DNA from: Asterella californica
Taxonomy: Eukaryota; Streptophyta; Marchantiopsida; Marchantiales; Aytoniaceae
Assembly (NCBI GenBank): GCA_036924285.1
Contig: JAYKYS010000006.1
Location: 24,340,001-24,404,000 of the forward strand
Length of the DNA stretch: 64,000 nt
Direction: 5' to 3'
The translations under genes and the position numbers were made by a program. The notes below the pieces were generated by a model. That model saw nothing but the letters and a program-made list of their open reading frames with translations. It was not told where the DNA came from and ran no database searches. Numbering within the stretch: the stretch's first letter is position 1; the number at the start of each line of letters is the position of its first letter. Of this stretch, positions 1-11,799 are shown piece after piece.

Positions 1-3000
1 AACTGCTTGTAATAATTTTATTGCTGTATCAATGCTTGTCCTCTTCCCACTATCTTTCCCTACGGCGGCTTGGTACATACTTAGCAGTCGAGTGTAACCT
101 CTGGTTAACAGAATAAACCTCTGGTGTCTTGGTTATGGATGTAATGTCTTGCAATCAACACTATTATGTTTTGGTTATCATAACCATATTCCAAAGAGAG
201 GAATATACAAGGGCGGTTTAATTAATGATTTGGGCTGAATAGGCTACCGCACTTGTATCTCCAAGGCACGTTTAGGTTAGTTGAATATTTATTCAAATTT
301 TATTCAGATTATAAATTTATTTAGACCACTATCTATGACTTGTGATTTTAAAAACAAAGCCTAAGTGGTCTAAATAAAAACTAATACTAAATTGTTCTTT
401 GATGACCTAAAGTTATCATCAGATGAACATATTCCTTAATATTTTTTGACATGCATATTCACTTCCTCCATTTTCAGATGGAATGGAGAAGGTATATGCA
501 CACCCTTTACTTTATGATCTAACCTTTCCTGTTGGAGAGGTTAGATCATAAATTCAAAGGTATACAAGTTAAATTTTATTATTGGTAAAGGAGAACGGGT
601 TTTTTGGCAGAATGAGAGATGCTATGCGAACTTCACTTATAGTTTTTCTCGTTTTGTCAACATCCAAGTGTATTGCAGTGAAATGTGGATTCCAGTAAGT
701 TCAAAGTCAAAATGTTTAGTTTAGAAATGTAGATTTCAGAGTACAGTTTAACTAATCAGAGTACAATTTTAGATAACTTTGGATGTTTGTTCTTGTCGAT
801 AACCTCTGTTTTATATTTATGCTAAATCGCCCACATATATGCCTAATGCATTTTCCAAGAAGATGAAAAATCTTCTGAAAGTTAGTTGCTAGCTAACCAT
901 TTGTGACAATTTTTCTTTTACGATATCAGTGCTTGTGCTTGTATTCTTCCTTCGTTCCTGCAAAAGTTCATGTTGCATGCATATTTATTATCAGCCATCA
1001 TTCAGAACATCCGGGTACTAATTACTTGACAACAATCCTTAGGTTATTGAAGGGTAACTCTGTAATCTTCGATCTCACCATCATATTTATGAACTAATGT
1101 TATTTATTTATTTTTAATCAAAATATATTTAAAAAATTATATATATTATTTGTATCTTGCATTACCTTACTGCAAAAAATCACGATCGAATCCAAAAAGA
1201 AGATTATCAAAATCGCCCAACTCAAACATTCCTTAACGGAGAAAAAAGTATTAACTAAAGATTCTAGCTTGGAAACGCCTTAATAGTTCTGTCTATCGGA
1301 TTTGAAGGAACAAAAGTTTACTTCAGTATCTTGACATCTATTTTGCTCATTTGACGAGTGAGAACCACAAAGTTTAGGACAAGCTAATATGCATGCCCGA
1401 TGAACTCTGGAAACTTTTGTTCGTTTATGGTTATCCAAAAAATATATAAATATTAAATAGAAAATATATACTAAGTAAACATAAAAATTAAAAAATTTTA
1501 TAAATATTATTTGTTACTCTATACCTAGAAACATGAGGAGAGCAGGAAAAAACCCATAAGTGATGAGCCGCTCTCGCGCTTCAGAAGGTACAAGACCGGA
1601 GAGTTGTACTCACGATTACATTATTTCAATGAGGTGTTTAATTTAATACCTAACCCTTCCTATGATATGCATGCCCATAAAGTTTAGGACAAGCTAATAT
1701 GTGATTCACGACCCTGAGCACTAGCTCGAGGGGTACCAGTTGCGGTGCTCATCCTTCTGATCATGATTCTGGTTTTTCTTCCAAGAGGTTCTAGCATCCC
1801 GGTTTTATGATTAAGTTCTGAGTACGCTGTTCTATTTTGTTTGATTGGGTCTAGGAAAATTCCAAGTATTGATTTCTTTTCAGCATAAATATTCTATCGT
1901 CTACACATCTTGAGTAATGTTGTGATGTTTACGCTCCCGTTTGATAGGTGTGTCTTTTTCATCTCATGGTGATGAAATTCATGTTGTCTTACAAAAAAAT
2001 CAGATTTCTAAGTTTATTCATGTCTTTGGGCTTCTATGTGTTCTCAGGATAATTATTCATACTATATTTATTGTTTATCATTCGATTTTTTTAGCTCTTT
2101 TATTCATCTACTATGTATAATAAATTTTTTTAAACAAAAACTTTACCTTTTAAAAATTAAATTAAAATAAATATGTGAATTCACGTCTCTCCCAGCGATA
2201 TTGACGAAAGGGATCCATGCGAGATCGGACGGAGAGCCGGACGCACATAACGACAATGTCAAGTCCACTCCGTCAGTAGTAAACAGAATCCGGGTACCGT
2301 CGTGAGAAGAGGAACAGACAGAAGGCAGTTCTCTCTATCTTGTACTACTGGTCCGAAATGCAGTTTCGTTTAGGTTAGAAGCCTTACCGGGGTTGAACCA
2401 AAATATCATGGATGGATTGGATGCGCGACATGTGGACGCAGCCACCAGCTGGGTTAGTTTCCTTTGTAGTTAAATACATTTGGCTCTTTAGTTAACGTTC
2501 TTTATTTACTTTTAAATGCGAATATGCATAATCCCCAACCGTACCTTTTGTCTTTGCATACCCATATTCGCATAGTTTCCAACTGACCCAACACAGAACC
2601 AACCAGGTTACATAAACTTTACCGTCAAGCTGGTTAGCCAACCACACTATATCGGACGTCACTGTTATTCTCCTCGTTATTTTCGGTAAGCGGGAGACTG
2701 GTAGATTCGATAAAGTTACCGTGATTTGGCTTAACCTCGACACACTCATCAGGTTCTGGTAAGCAGTTTAACGCCACGTCAGGTTTAGGGTTTAGGTATG
2801 ATCTCTTTATTTTGGTGCGAAACTAACTTACTAGCAAACACTGGTTGGTTGTACAATTCATCCAGCAGTTCACACGAGACTCTATGAGTAGATTTGGAAC
2901 TAGTTATAACAATTCAGAAATATATGTTTGAATACATAATTTTTATATTATTTATTTAATTACATATTTTCCTTTCAGTCCAACAGCGCAATACGAGAAC

Positions 3001-3190
3001 TATTTACATACAATTTTTACTTTGCAATATGAAATATACTCACTTTGTAAAATCGCTTATAGATGAGCCAAGAGATTAGATAAAGGTGGTCTCACATCTA
3101 TCGTTCATATTTAGCATGGATATTCACTACTTTGGAGTCTCAGTCACAAGAGTGTGCATGTTTGGAATGTTAAATTTATTTGTTTTGACA
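1..3190. other. AT-rich stretch without a recognisable gene
   Basis: All open frames are short and none resembles a family I know. Two local structures stand out. One is a 15-bp perfect hairpin at 511-552. The other is a 23-bp exact direct repeat (AAAGTTTAGGACAAGCTAAT followed by ATG) at 1369-1391 and 1679-1701, each copy lying close to a CATGCCC motif. Confidence 0.6.
511..552. repeat. Perfect 15-bp hairpin
   Basis: TTTATGATCTAACCT at 511-525 is the exact reverse complement of AGGTTAGATCATAAA at 538-552, with a 12-base loop. Weaker pairing continues outward: GTATA plus CCTTT on the left faces AAAGGTATAC on the right. The result is an imperfect hairpin of about 80 bases that could be a MITE remnant or a small-RNA-type foldback. 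Confidence 0.6.
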
Positions 3191-3191
3191 G

Positions 3192-3377
3192 GAGAGAACC
3201 CAACAACAGCAAGGTCTCACTCTGAATCTGGATCACAGTACCTACGTATGCAGAGACTGGACCGCAGGAGTGATCAATACGACAAAAGGTATTTTTGAAG
3301 CCTATTTGGATGCGAGGCTTTTAGCAACCGACTACAGCCTAATACACAGACCTGAATTTCATGGGTTGAGGGTTTAG
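3192..3377 (+). CDS. Possible terminal exon, unrecognised
   Basis: A 61-codon open frame starts exactly after a good 3' splice acceptor (TTTTGACAG, ending at 3191) and runs to TAG at 3375-3377. It contains no ATG. Its translation starts ERTQQQQG and includes STYVCRDWTAGVI and GIFEAYLDARLL. The frame has balanced composition and looks more protein-like than the surrounding sequence, but I recognise no family. It could be the last exon of an unidentified or decayed gene, or chance. No partner exon upstream was identified. Confidence 0.25.
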   Translation, partial: ERTQQQQGLTLNLDHSTYVCRDWTAGVINTTKGIFEAYLDARLLATDYSLIHRPEFHGLRV

Positions 3378-4640
3378 ACACCACGTTTTTGGAAATATAA
3401 AGTTTCCCTTCTCTTGTATTTTGGAGTTGCTTCATACATCATCTCTCACAGTGAATTATCAGAAAAGATTTTTGCTAAACCATGATTGGTTGGTAGACCA
3501 TCAGCTTTATATATTAATGTGATAAACCATGAACTTTAAACGGTATTTCTATAAACGTAATTCAATCGTTAGATTTCCTTGTCAAACAGTCGATAATAAA
3601 TTATTCTTTTTATCCTTTATGTTGCAAAAGTCACAATAGAAAGCGTGGCTATTCAATAGTAAACATTCTACCTCGGGGAGTGGTTTAGTACTGAGAAACT
3701 ATGCTATACACGTGGCTATGCTATACACGAGGGTGTGGGTCCCAACAAGCTAAGTTCATTCATTTGGATGATTATGTAGTTTTTTGCTTTATCAGTCCTC
3801 TAGTACGAAAGTCAAGCTTGATCCAGACCTTTCTTGTTGAATCTTGTCTTGATCGTACTTTTGACTGGAATTGGCAGGTTTTTCCAGTCATCTTGCCACA
3901 AACAATTTGTCTTTCTAATGTGTATAAAAAATTGGTGCTACAAATTACATAGGTCATGTTTTTTTCTTAGAGTTGGCTGTGAACTTCAGGCATTGATATG
4001 ATAATGGACTTTAACATGAAATGATGACTGGCAAGACGGTGTGCTGTCAGTCAAAGGTCTGATCAAAACATGATCTGGGTCTGATCAATCTCTATTTTGT
4101 ACTGGGAAACTGATCAAGTAAAAAGCTGGATGATTATGCTAACAAAGTTTGCGACTGAACTACGAGTGTATTGCAAACAAAACTATGTTTAGGCATATCT
4201 AAGCTTCAAAGTATACCGTATTCAGTACATGTCTATAGTCATAGTCTGTTGAGGACTGGAATTAATTTTCATGATCTAATGTTGCTTAACATCCAAATTG
4301 CTAATGTGTGCATGAGTAAGTGTGGAGAAAGAGATAGTTTTATAGATTAATCTAACTCGGGGCCAGAGTGCAGAACTGTTGTTTGCCTGGGTTGAAGTCA
4401 CATCAATCAAGCTACACTTATTATTTGCATAAAAAACAATTAGGCAAATTTATCTGTTGCGACATGTTTCACCAGAACTAGTCAAAGTCCTCTCGTATCA
4501 CCATATGACTCTCTGTCTACAAGATCTTGAATGTTTTGCACCTGTCTGGTCACGTAATAATGTCTTTCCAACTAGAACCTCCTCGTTATCTTCCACAGCA
4601 CCTGAATGCACCTTTTGTGGTTTATTCGCGAGTTTCATCT
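3378..4640. other. Stretch with no supported gene
   Basis: Only short overlapping frames on both strands were found. The lower-numbered end may include the tail of the pogo-like transposase remnant that follows on the minus strand. Confidence 0.5.
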
Positions 4641-4649
4641 TATGCAGAA

Positions 4650-5096
4650 TCAGTCTGTGTTCGGTTCCGTTTCAAAGTACCTAGACACCTGGTCCATGTT
4701 GATAATGATGTAGTCAGTACGGTACTTCTCGATACGATTGTGCACAGACTGTATAAACGAATGATATCTTATCCTCTGCATTATCTGGTAAACATCTGGA
4801 GCTTGTTTGTCGTAAAAAACCCAAACTATAACGGTCCCTTGAATATGGCAAGGCATCCTGTAGTTGCTTTGAAATGAACAGACTCTGAAGCTCTCTAACT
4901 GCCACCAACTTCACAATCATCGGTACCTTCCTTCATCAGCTTGAAGATTCCTAGCTTCTGCTTGAATGTATTGATCCGTCACTTGCAATCCTTGATGGTT
5001 CTTGTCCACAATCCAAGCAAACAATGTATTTTTCAAGTCTTTGAATGAAGCTTTTCTACCACCTCCATGTAAACGACTAGCTTTTCTCGTGCTATT
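4650..5096 (-). pseudogene. pogo/Tigger-like (Tc1/mariner) transposase remnant
   Basis: Read on the minus strand from about 5096 downwards, the translation follows the usual order of a pogo-type transposase. First comes a link with GGGRKASFKDL and the CENPB-type helix-turn-helix (NTLFAWIVDKNHQGLQVTD). Then comes the F-K-x-TTG-C-L-x-x-FK motif that closes the DNA-binding domain, in another frame. The start of the DDE domain follows at 4650-4856, with SVHNRIEKYRTDYIIINMDQ, where the Asp of NMDQ would be the first catalytic acid. At least two frameshifts separate these blocks and the remaining catalytic residues were not found, so it is dead. The assignment rests on motif order and not on one long match. 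Confidence 0.75.
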
Positions 5097-5099
5097 CAG

Positions 5100-6780
5100 T
5101 CGTGGGTCTTGAAGTGAAGCTACAAGTTCTTCTTATCTGAGCAATCCACCCACATAACGTTCAACTTCAGTTTTTCCTTTCCTTTCTTCGACATAAAAAA
5201 ATCATGGCGTAAAGTAGATGAGTGGAAAATATCATACTTACACTCTTTGTAATCCAGAGGAGGATAACAGTTTTTTGAGACTGAAATATTGACACTCAAA
5301 ATTAAAAGCTGGAATCGAGAGGTCTCCAAAGTCTTGAAGAACTACTATGAAGCGAAGATAAGATTATGACAGAGTCAGATGGAGTTTGGAGGAAAAAACT
5401 GGAAGGAAAAAGTTAACTAGCTTCCAAAAATAAACTATGTGCGGCTGGGGCCTTATCATACCGTAAAGCTTTATATCTGGATGAAGTGCCATCTTGACTA
5501 TATACTTGGAACGTTAACGCTATGACTTTATAATCGGGGGAAGACTGATAGTAGACTAACCCCGAACCAGCTCAGGTGCCACGTGATTCAGTTTCATCAC
5601 TGAGTGGCGTCGAGAAACAGAAAAATATGACTATGGGTACAATACAGCTGAACTGTTTGAGATGGGGCGTCTCCAAAAGAAGAACATCCCAAATAAACCT
5701 GTCCAAACTCCAGACTGATTGACCGAGTAAAGAGCTTGCGCGTGGCGAGAGTGGCCATGTAGAGTTGCCTGAACGTGTGAAAAGCGCGAACTGAAACTCA
5801 CGAGTGCGTAATGGGCAAGTAACAACTCAACCACCACACTCAACAGCAAGCTTTTATTGCTCGAGACTTCAACTCTTTCACCTGCCCTACCTTCCCTATC
5901 TTCCTCTGCGAGAAGGGAAGATAAAGTAAACGATGTGCTTGATGGGGTCTTTCATCCGTTTGCTATTCGTTGCGTCGCGTTCCCCGTTTTCTTTCAATCC
6001 TGGTCTCGGAGTACAGAAGTGAAGTATGTGCCTCTCCTAGCTTTATGGTACAATGACGTTGAAGTTGTGAGGCATAGCAAGAGTAAACTAACCGTTATGT
6101 TAGTCTAATAATGATTGAAACATTATTTTGAGAAGGAAAATATTATTTAATTCTATTAAGTTTATACAAAAGTCAACAAAAAAATTACAAATAATATCCA
6201 AGCTATACCCATAAATTAAATGACTTACGAAATTTGTACTGTAATACACGTAAATAATAACCTTTTCAATCATGCTTCAGTTGCAAAGAAAGTTGAATAC
6301 TTTCGAAAGAATATACTGATGCCCAAAACATTATAATTACTTTACAACAATCTACGCGTAAGTAAGTAGTGCAGTCCATCTGCAAAAACTGGATATTTCA
6401 ATATACGAGACCTCCTCCAGAAAAGTCGTAAGTGATTCATGAATCTGTACACTGCTTTCTGGGAGCAGGCACGACGTTTCTGCCCACCCTCAGCGATATC
6501 AGGGTACGAGACAACATGACAATCCAATATCCACACCGCGGTTGCAGGGTTCGCTTGCTCGACCCGACTCATAAGAACTGAACTGGACATGTAGATACTG
6601 ATAACCCGTCCCATAAGGACTGAACTGGAACTTGTATCAGCTCGGAAATTCTACTTGTGTCAGGGATCATGGCTATACAAATGCAGATCTAACTATGTCT
6701 ACCAGTTTATCGGCGCCCTCTCTTATATGCCACAGGGTCCAGTCAACGGTGATCATACCATAATCAGAACCACTCCGTCA
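5100..6780. other. Stretch with no supported gene
   Basis: Several 60-90 codon frames exist on both strands (for example 5857-6108 + and 6342-6614 -) but none has a recognisable motif or splice context. Around 6570-6630 a short segment containing ACTGAACTGGA is repeated in direct orientation. The 3' flank of the D-lactate dehydrogenase remnant begins at 6788. Confidence 0.5.
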
Positions 6781-6788
6781 GCAATGAA

Positions 6789-8923
6789 CTAATAGCAAAA
6801 TTGCGGTGGAATTATTTCGCCGGGATTCATAATGTTATCTGGATCCAAGGTTTCCTTGATTGCGCTTATGACTTTCAACGCTTCGGGCCCCAGCTCCTTC
6901 TCCAGGTACTGCACGCCAGAAACAAATTGTCAGCCTGCTTCTTGGACAGTTGCCTCAAAGTCGAGCTTTTGATATATTCCGCTCACGTAATAGCTATAAC
7001 CAGCATTCTTCATGTATCTGGAGCTACAACCTTCGGCTATGCACATCACCCTTATCCATACCCGTTCTTTCATTCGTCCTCGCAAAAATCAACTATCAGC
7101 CAACTCATCAACCTCAAATTCGAGTAACCTACCTTCAATTTTCCTATTCCAACACCGAGTTCTCCCGTACATGTCCCTGCAAAACGAGTAAAATTGCATT
7201 GCCGTATAAATAAGCAAAGCAAAGTCTCTACCTAAGAACAATCAGTAGTCAGTTGCTATCGTCCCCACAAAGCATGAAGCAGAGTGAAAGAGCACAGAAT
7301 TCGAAAGTGTTTTACGTAAGAAGAGGAAACGTTCACTTACCTTCCCAAGTCCAGCGCTGTATGGACCATGAGGTTTGATAATCTTTTTGCTTCGATCGTT
7401 TCCTGTTTATTCTCCGGATCGAACATAATCAAGGTATGGAAGTTCCCGTCACCAGCATGAGATATATACCCCTGCGACAGGACGAGACCAACTCAGAAAG
7501 CCCGTACGATATTATGGAAACTTTAGCTCATACGGCGAACCATATACAAAACCAACATGGACCTGCATTGTGCATACACACTCCTGAACTGCAGAAGTTC
7601 CTTGATAACAGAAATCTTGCAACAGAATTACAACCACAATGAATAAGCAACGCGTGAAATCTTGATTCCTCTACAACTGCATCTGAATACCGGTGGTGAA
7701 GCAAAAAGAAAACCTAGCTATCTATACCTTACACCATAAACTCCTCTTCCCTGGCAGCTTCAGTAATACCTACTAAACAATCTGATAGTGTTATAAATCG
7801 TGAAAGCATAAAACACGTCTCCAACGCGGAGAAAGTATTACATTATTAAGAATGATCGATGCATCAATTTCCGCTTTCGCTTGCGCGATGCACTCCCCAA
7901 GTTTGGACAAAGGTACAAAAACATCCTGCAACATAATGCAGAAGCTCCACTGAATGTTATATTGGACACACGAATAATTCTACAATAGCACTAGATAATG
8001 CTTCCTCCACGAAGATCACCCTGTCCTTCTGCCATCCTCCACGCACTTGACGACAGGGGAGATGTAAGGCACTGAAGAGCAACTTACATAAGGCCTCAGT
8101 GAATCATAAGCTGTTTGAAGAAACTGGTTTAAACATAAAACCTGAGCATCCAGTAGAAGACTTGCATAGATTGAGGACCTATTCTCAAGCTGGCACTCTC
8201 TGAGATTCAGCTGTTTCCGTCTCCGAAAGATGAAGGACATAATTGTACTTAAAGAGTCAACACACTTCAATGGCACTTTGCAACTCGTCAATGAAAGACC
8301 GAGGAAGTCCAGCAGGAGCGAGCTGGCAGCACCAATTCTGCGCTGCGAATTGCCACGACACAAATTACTTACTGCTGAACACCTGCAGCTACTTCCGTTC
8401 ATATATATTCGTGTGTAGAAGTCCGCATAAGTTTAACAATTCAAGCTTACCTCTAATTCAGTTTGCTTTCTCAGCTTACAGTATTTCCAATATTGCGATC
8501 ACATCATTTCAGCTGACTGACAGGGGGCTTTATAGTGAAGAGGAGACCTGATATTCTCATTGGCCTGGGACGAAACTGGGTCCACCGGTCCATAAAACTG
8601 CTTCAGGAAATAAATCCCGGCAGAAGCAAAGAGACCACCGACGACATACTTTCTCCAACTCGAGCTCTTTGCTGGCTCCTGAATCGTCTGGTCTGAAGCT
8701 GCTGAGAAATTTTGCCTCGACAGAAATCGCGGCAAAGGGGCTGCGCTCGAGCCATTATCCGTGAAAGCGAATTCACAAACCGAGAGCTGAACCCAAAAGA
8801 TCGGCAGGAGGGACTCGTACTTCTACCGGACGAGTACGAGTAGCAAGACGAAGGAAAAGGTGAAGACGAGGAGAAGAAAAGACGAGATGCTGTAGAGCGC
8901 AATCTAAGACGGGAAGACGCCAT
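6789..8923 (-). pseudogene. D-lactate dehydrogenase (cytochrome)-like gene lacking its FAD-binding core
   Basis: The family is a mitochondrial FAD enzyme oxidising D-lactate. An Arg/Ser-rich presequence starts with ATG at 8921-8923 (MASSRLRLRSTASRLFF) and is followed, in another frame, by a hydrophobic segment (YVVGGLFASAGIYFLK). An exon near 8260-8320 carries GLPRSFIDELQSAIE, like the helix just before the FAD domain. Three C-terminal exons with good GT-AG borders follow: 7842-7925 (DVFVPLSKLGECIAQAK), 7341-7471 (HAGDGNFHTLIMFDPENK) and 7133-7176 (TCTGELGVGIGK). The last exon is 6789-6908 (LDPDNIMNPGEIIPP, stop TAG). The roughly 300-residue FAD-binding middle is absent, since only about 350 bp lie where it should be. 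The invariant GEHG motif reads GELG. Joining exons 7341-7471 and 7133-7176 at their only GT/AG sites loses the frame by one base. A truncated, non-functional copy is by far the best reading. Confidence 0.85.
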
Positions 8924-10650
8924 AACAGGGAAAACCGTAAAGATGCCGCATGGAAATTCTCCACTTCCCTATGTTCGTCAACAACCACGCGCCCTCGCGC
9001 AATCTCAGAATGCGTTTCTGCTAGACTGAAGTATAACACGGAGCCTTTAAGGGCGACAAGGCGGAAGTGAAATCAGAATGAGTGGGAGAAGTCCGGTTCT
9101 GTTCCTGGCCTTGATACAGCCCTGCGATCATGCACGCGTCGAATCATACCAGTTCTAAATGAATTCACGTACTCCCCGGCACCCTCCTATCCAGTTATCA
9201 GGAAAAAATTCCTCTGTCCAGTAAACGCAGATCGAGAGTCTCAGAACTACAGACTTTAGCAACTACAAGCATGCAGAGCACACAATATTCGAACTGAGGC
9301 GCGTCCTTACGCTCGACGTGGTTAGTTCACATCTCAGTCGCGGTTGTCCGACACAAATACTTCGCCAGTCCTAGACAGCTTCTACGATGTTCTGATGAAC
9401 CACAATCGGAGACTCGAAGTGATCGCAGCGTCAAGGAAACCTTTTCCAAGACACCGCCAATTTTTCTGCCCTTCCGGGCATCAGCCAACAAGTTCGTCCA
9501 AGTTCTTTCGTGCGTTTTCACCTCCGTCTCTTCCTTGCATATTTCACCTCTTCCATTTCGGATGGAAGAGGGAATATGAGAGACTTCGAGTGTTAGAGCA
9601 ATTTTCGAGAATGGAGTGTTTCTTCTTCAAGACCACACATTTTGCAAATCGATGAATTAACAAAACGATCCAATCGCTTGATGGTGTTCTGAGTGAAACA
9701 CTTTTTCTGATAAAATAGGCTAAGTATCTGAGCGTGTTCGTTACAGGACACTGCGGCGTAAATTTTTCTAGGCACGAGCAGTAGCAGTGGAGAACCAATG
9801 GTGTTGCCATAGGTTCTCCATTGCTAATGCTTCTTCTACTGGTAAAATGGTATATATTTGTCCGCAAGTTCCTCTCCGGTTCCTTTTTTCTCCTGCTAAA
9901 CTTTTACGTTCATTCTCTCCAAAATTTCCAGGCAAGACATCCCGGCAAATTCGAAGTTTCACTGGCCAAGTTCACGACGGGTTCCTCGTACATTGACGAC
10001 GAACCACTCAAGTTACTCGTTGTAAACAGCTTGTTCGCATCTCAGAGGACGGCGATTGAGGCGTCTGAAGGTAGGGTCAACGACCGCTTATGGTCGTACA
10101 GGAGAAACATGTCCTGGAAGACCGGGAAACTCTTCGAAGCTTAAGTGATGGTAAACCACGAACTCAATAGGCGACAGATGCACGATGATGCCTCCTGTCA
10201 TATTCAAGACCAATTGCATCACTGAGTGTTCTGGTAATTCTAAAGACACTACATTTAAACAAGAATAATTTCTTGACCAGTGCTACTGGTCAGATGAATG
10301 TTCTACCTGAACAGGCGGAGTGCTGAGAAAATCACCCTGCCTATACTCTCCAAAGGATGGGAAATATCCCATCGAAGTAAAACTGTTTCATCTGAAGAAT
10401 AGGACTCTCCGGAAGAAAACTGGTTACACGCTGCATCAAAAAATAAGAAATTCCGGCCAGAAAGCATCAGAAGTAACTCACGCGGTGTTGCAAGGAGGTT
10501 TCTGCTTGGATCTTTCGTCGAGGAAACCCGCCCAGTGAAATTTAGAACGTTTATGACCTTGCTTGTCAGGATAGACCTGGCCATGAAGGGACTTGAAAGT
10601 CGTCCAATTTCCTGGTCACGACGTCAGCGTGGGTTCGGAATCATTCAACT
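8924..10650. other. Interval between two gene remnants, no gene recognised
   Basis: The first part would be the promoter and leader of the D-lactate dehydrogenase remnant. The rest holds only frames without recognisable motifs. A small hairpin lies at 9547-9571: CCTCTTCCAT, loop TTCGG, ATGGAAGAGG. Confidence 0.5.
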
Positions 10651-10657
10651 TTACACT

Positions 10658-11352
10658 TCACTCTTCAGAGCTTCCGCTTGTACCTCCAACTTGTTGGCGC
10701 TGGAAATCAGGTGCTACGTCGACCTCCTCTTCTGGCTGTTTGAAACGAAAAGATTATACGATATAAGTAAAGAGTGATCCAGATGAACGAACTGACAATG
10801 TACATCGCCGTCTAGTTTCTTGTCTCTTCGTGAACACATCTCTACCCCCAAACATTTCGGGTATTGGTAACGTAAATTCATCATACCTGCCACCAGTGAG
10901 CTATGATGAATTTACGGTGAACACGGTTTTATATCCCATGGTCTGTGCATGCATGATAGCCTCGTGACACAAGGTAGAAAAGGCCTGATGTCCATGAACT
11001 AGTGTGATTCGTTCCCGTATAATTTTTACCCGCAAAATCCGAAATGTCCCAAACAGAGTAGGAAATGGAGTTTGAAGATAAAATGGAAGCCACGGAATGT
11101 AGTAAACCTTGAGCCCGTTAGTCATGTACCGCACTCCACTCCTCCGCCCATACGCATGCGTTGCCACCACCACCTGAGGTTCAGGTGAACACCTCTGCTT
11201 TGATTCTTGAACATAAATGTTGTTCTCGAGGTTCTATTTCTCTAACAAAAGTTCTAGACAGCAGGACATACCACAACTGCTTACCTTATGACCACGGGGC
11301 AAGGTAGTAGATGTGATTCTCAATGCCTCCGAAGTTCGGCTTCAGAAACCAT
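10658..11352 (-). pseudogene. PIG-A (GPI-GlcNAc transferase) remnant, both ends kept, middle missing
   Basis: PIG-A is the catalytic subunit that adds GlcNAc to phosphatidylinositol in the ER membrane. The exon at 10916-11173 (86 codons, phase 0, AG/GT borders) matches the N-terminal glycosyltransferase lobe: ATHAYGRRSGVRYMTNGLKV, then VHGHQAFSTLCHEA and YKTVFT. Upstream, 11285-11352 keeps MVSE and PNFGGIENHIYYL, then GHK at the donor, but these lie in different frames because short pieces are missing. Downstream, 10658-10735 (26 codons after CAAACAG) reads PEEEVDVAPDFQRQQ, like the plant PIG-A C-terminus. Everything between VFT and that tail is absent: the nucleotide-sugar binding lobe, the EX7E motif and the membrane anchor. 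Only about 180 bp separate the two exons. The plant-like spacing of the first exon makes the family assignment firm; the C-terminal exon is less certain. Confidence 0.8.
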
Positions 11353-11738
11353 CAGCGGTGCCGCCTTTGCGATTCCTCTATGTTCACTGAGGCACAACAA
11401 CGAGCTAGTAACCTTAGAATAAAACGTTTTCCCTCCTTTCAACAGCGGTTTGTTTTATCGTCCAAAAGTAGTACAACAGCTGACGTTGATGGAAGAGACA
11501 ATCTGGAAAACTCCTAATCTGCGAGAAAAATCTCGTTCTCTCGGCAACCCTGAATTCGAGAAACGTTCAGCGAGATTCAGCAATCGCCACAACAGGAACA
11601 AGGTTCCCATAAGCACTCCTCCGGATCTTTCTCCTCTCGCTCTTTTCTTGTGTGTTGTCTCCACCACTGCTCGTTCCGGTGCTTTCTTGTCACCACCCGA
11701 AAGCAAGCCCAGGCAGATCTTCGGGAGCTGATGGGCCG

Positions 11739-11793
11739 GCAGTCTTCTGGGGCCAGAGAGGCCCCAAAAGACTCTCTGGCCCCAGAAGACTGC
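11739..11793. repeat. Perfect 22-bp inverted repeat (GC-rich palindrome)
   Basis: GCAGTCTTCTGGGGCCAGAG plus AG (11739-11760) is exactly complementary to 11772-11793, across an 11-base spacer. The spacer begins GCCCCAAAAG and so partly repeats one arm, making a second, overlapping 14-bp pairing possible (AGTCTTCTGGGGCC against GGCCCCAAAAGACT). The structure lies about 390 bp from the PIG-A remnant. Open frames drawn across it on both strands are by-products of the symmetry. Confidence 0.9.
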
Positions 11794-11799
11794 GGAACT

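Noticed and set aside
6801..7213. Plus-strand frames of 87-108 codons
   Set aside because: Shadows of the last exons and introns of the D-lactate dehydrogenase remnant on the minus strand.
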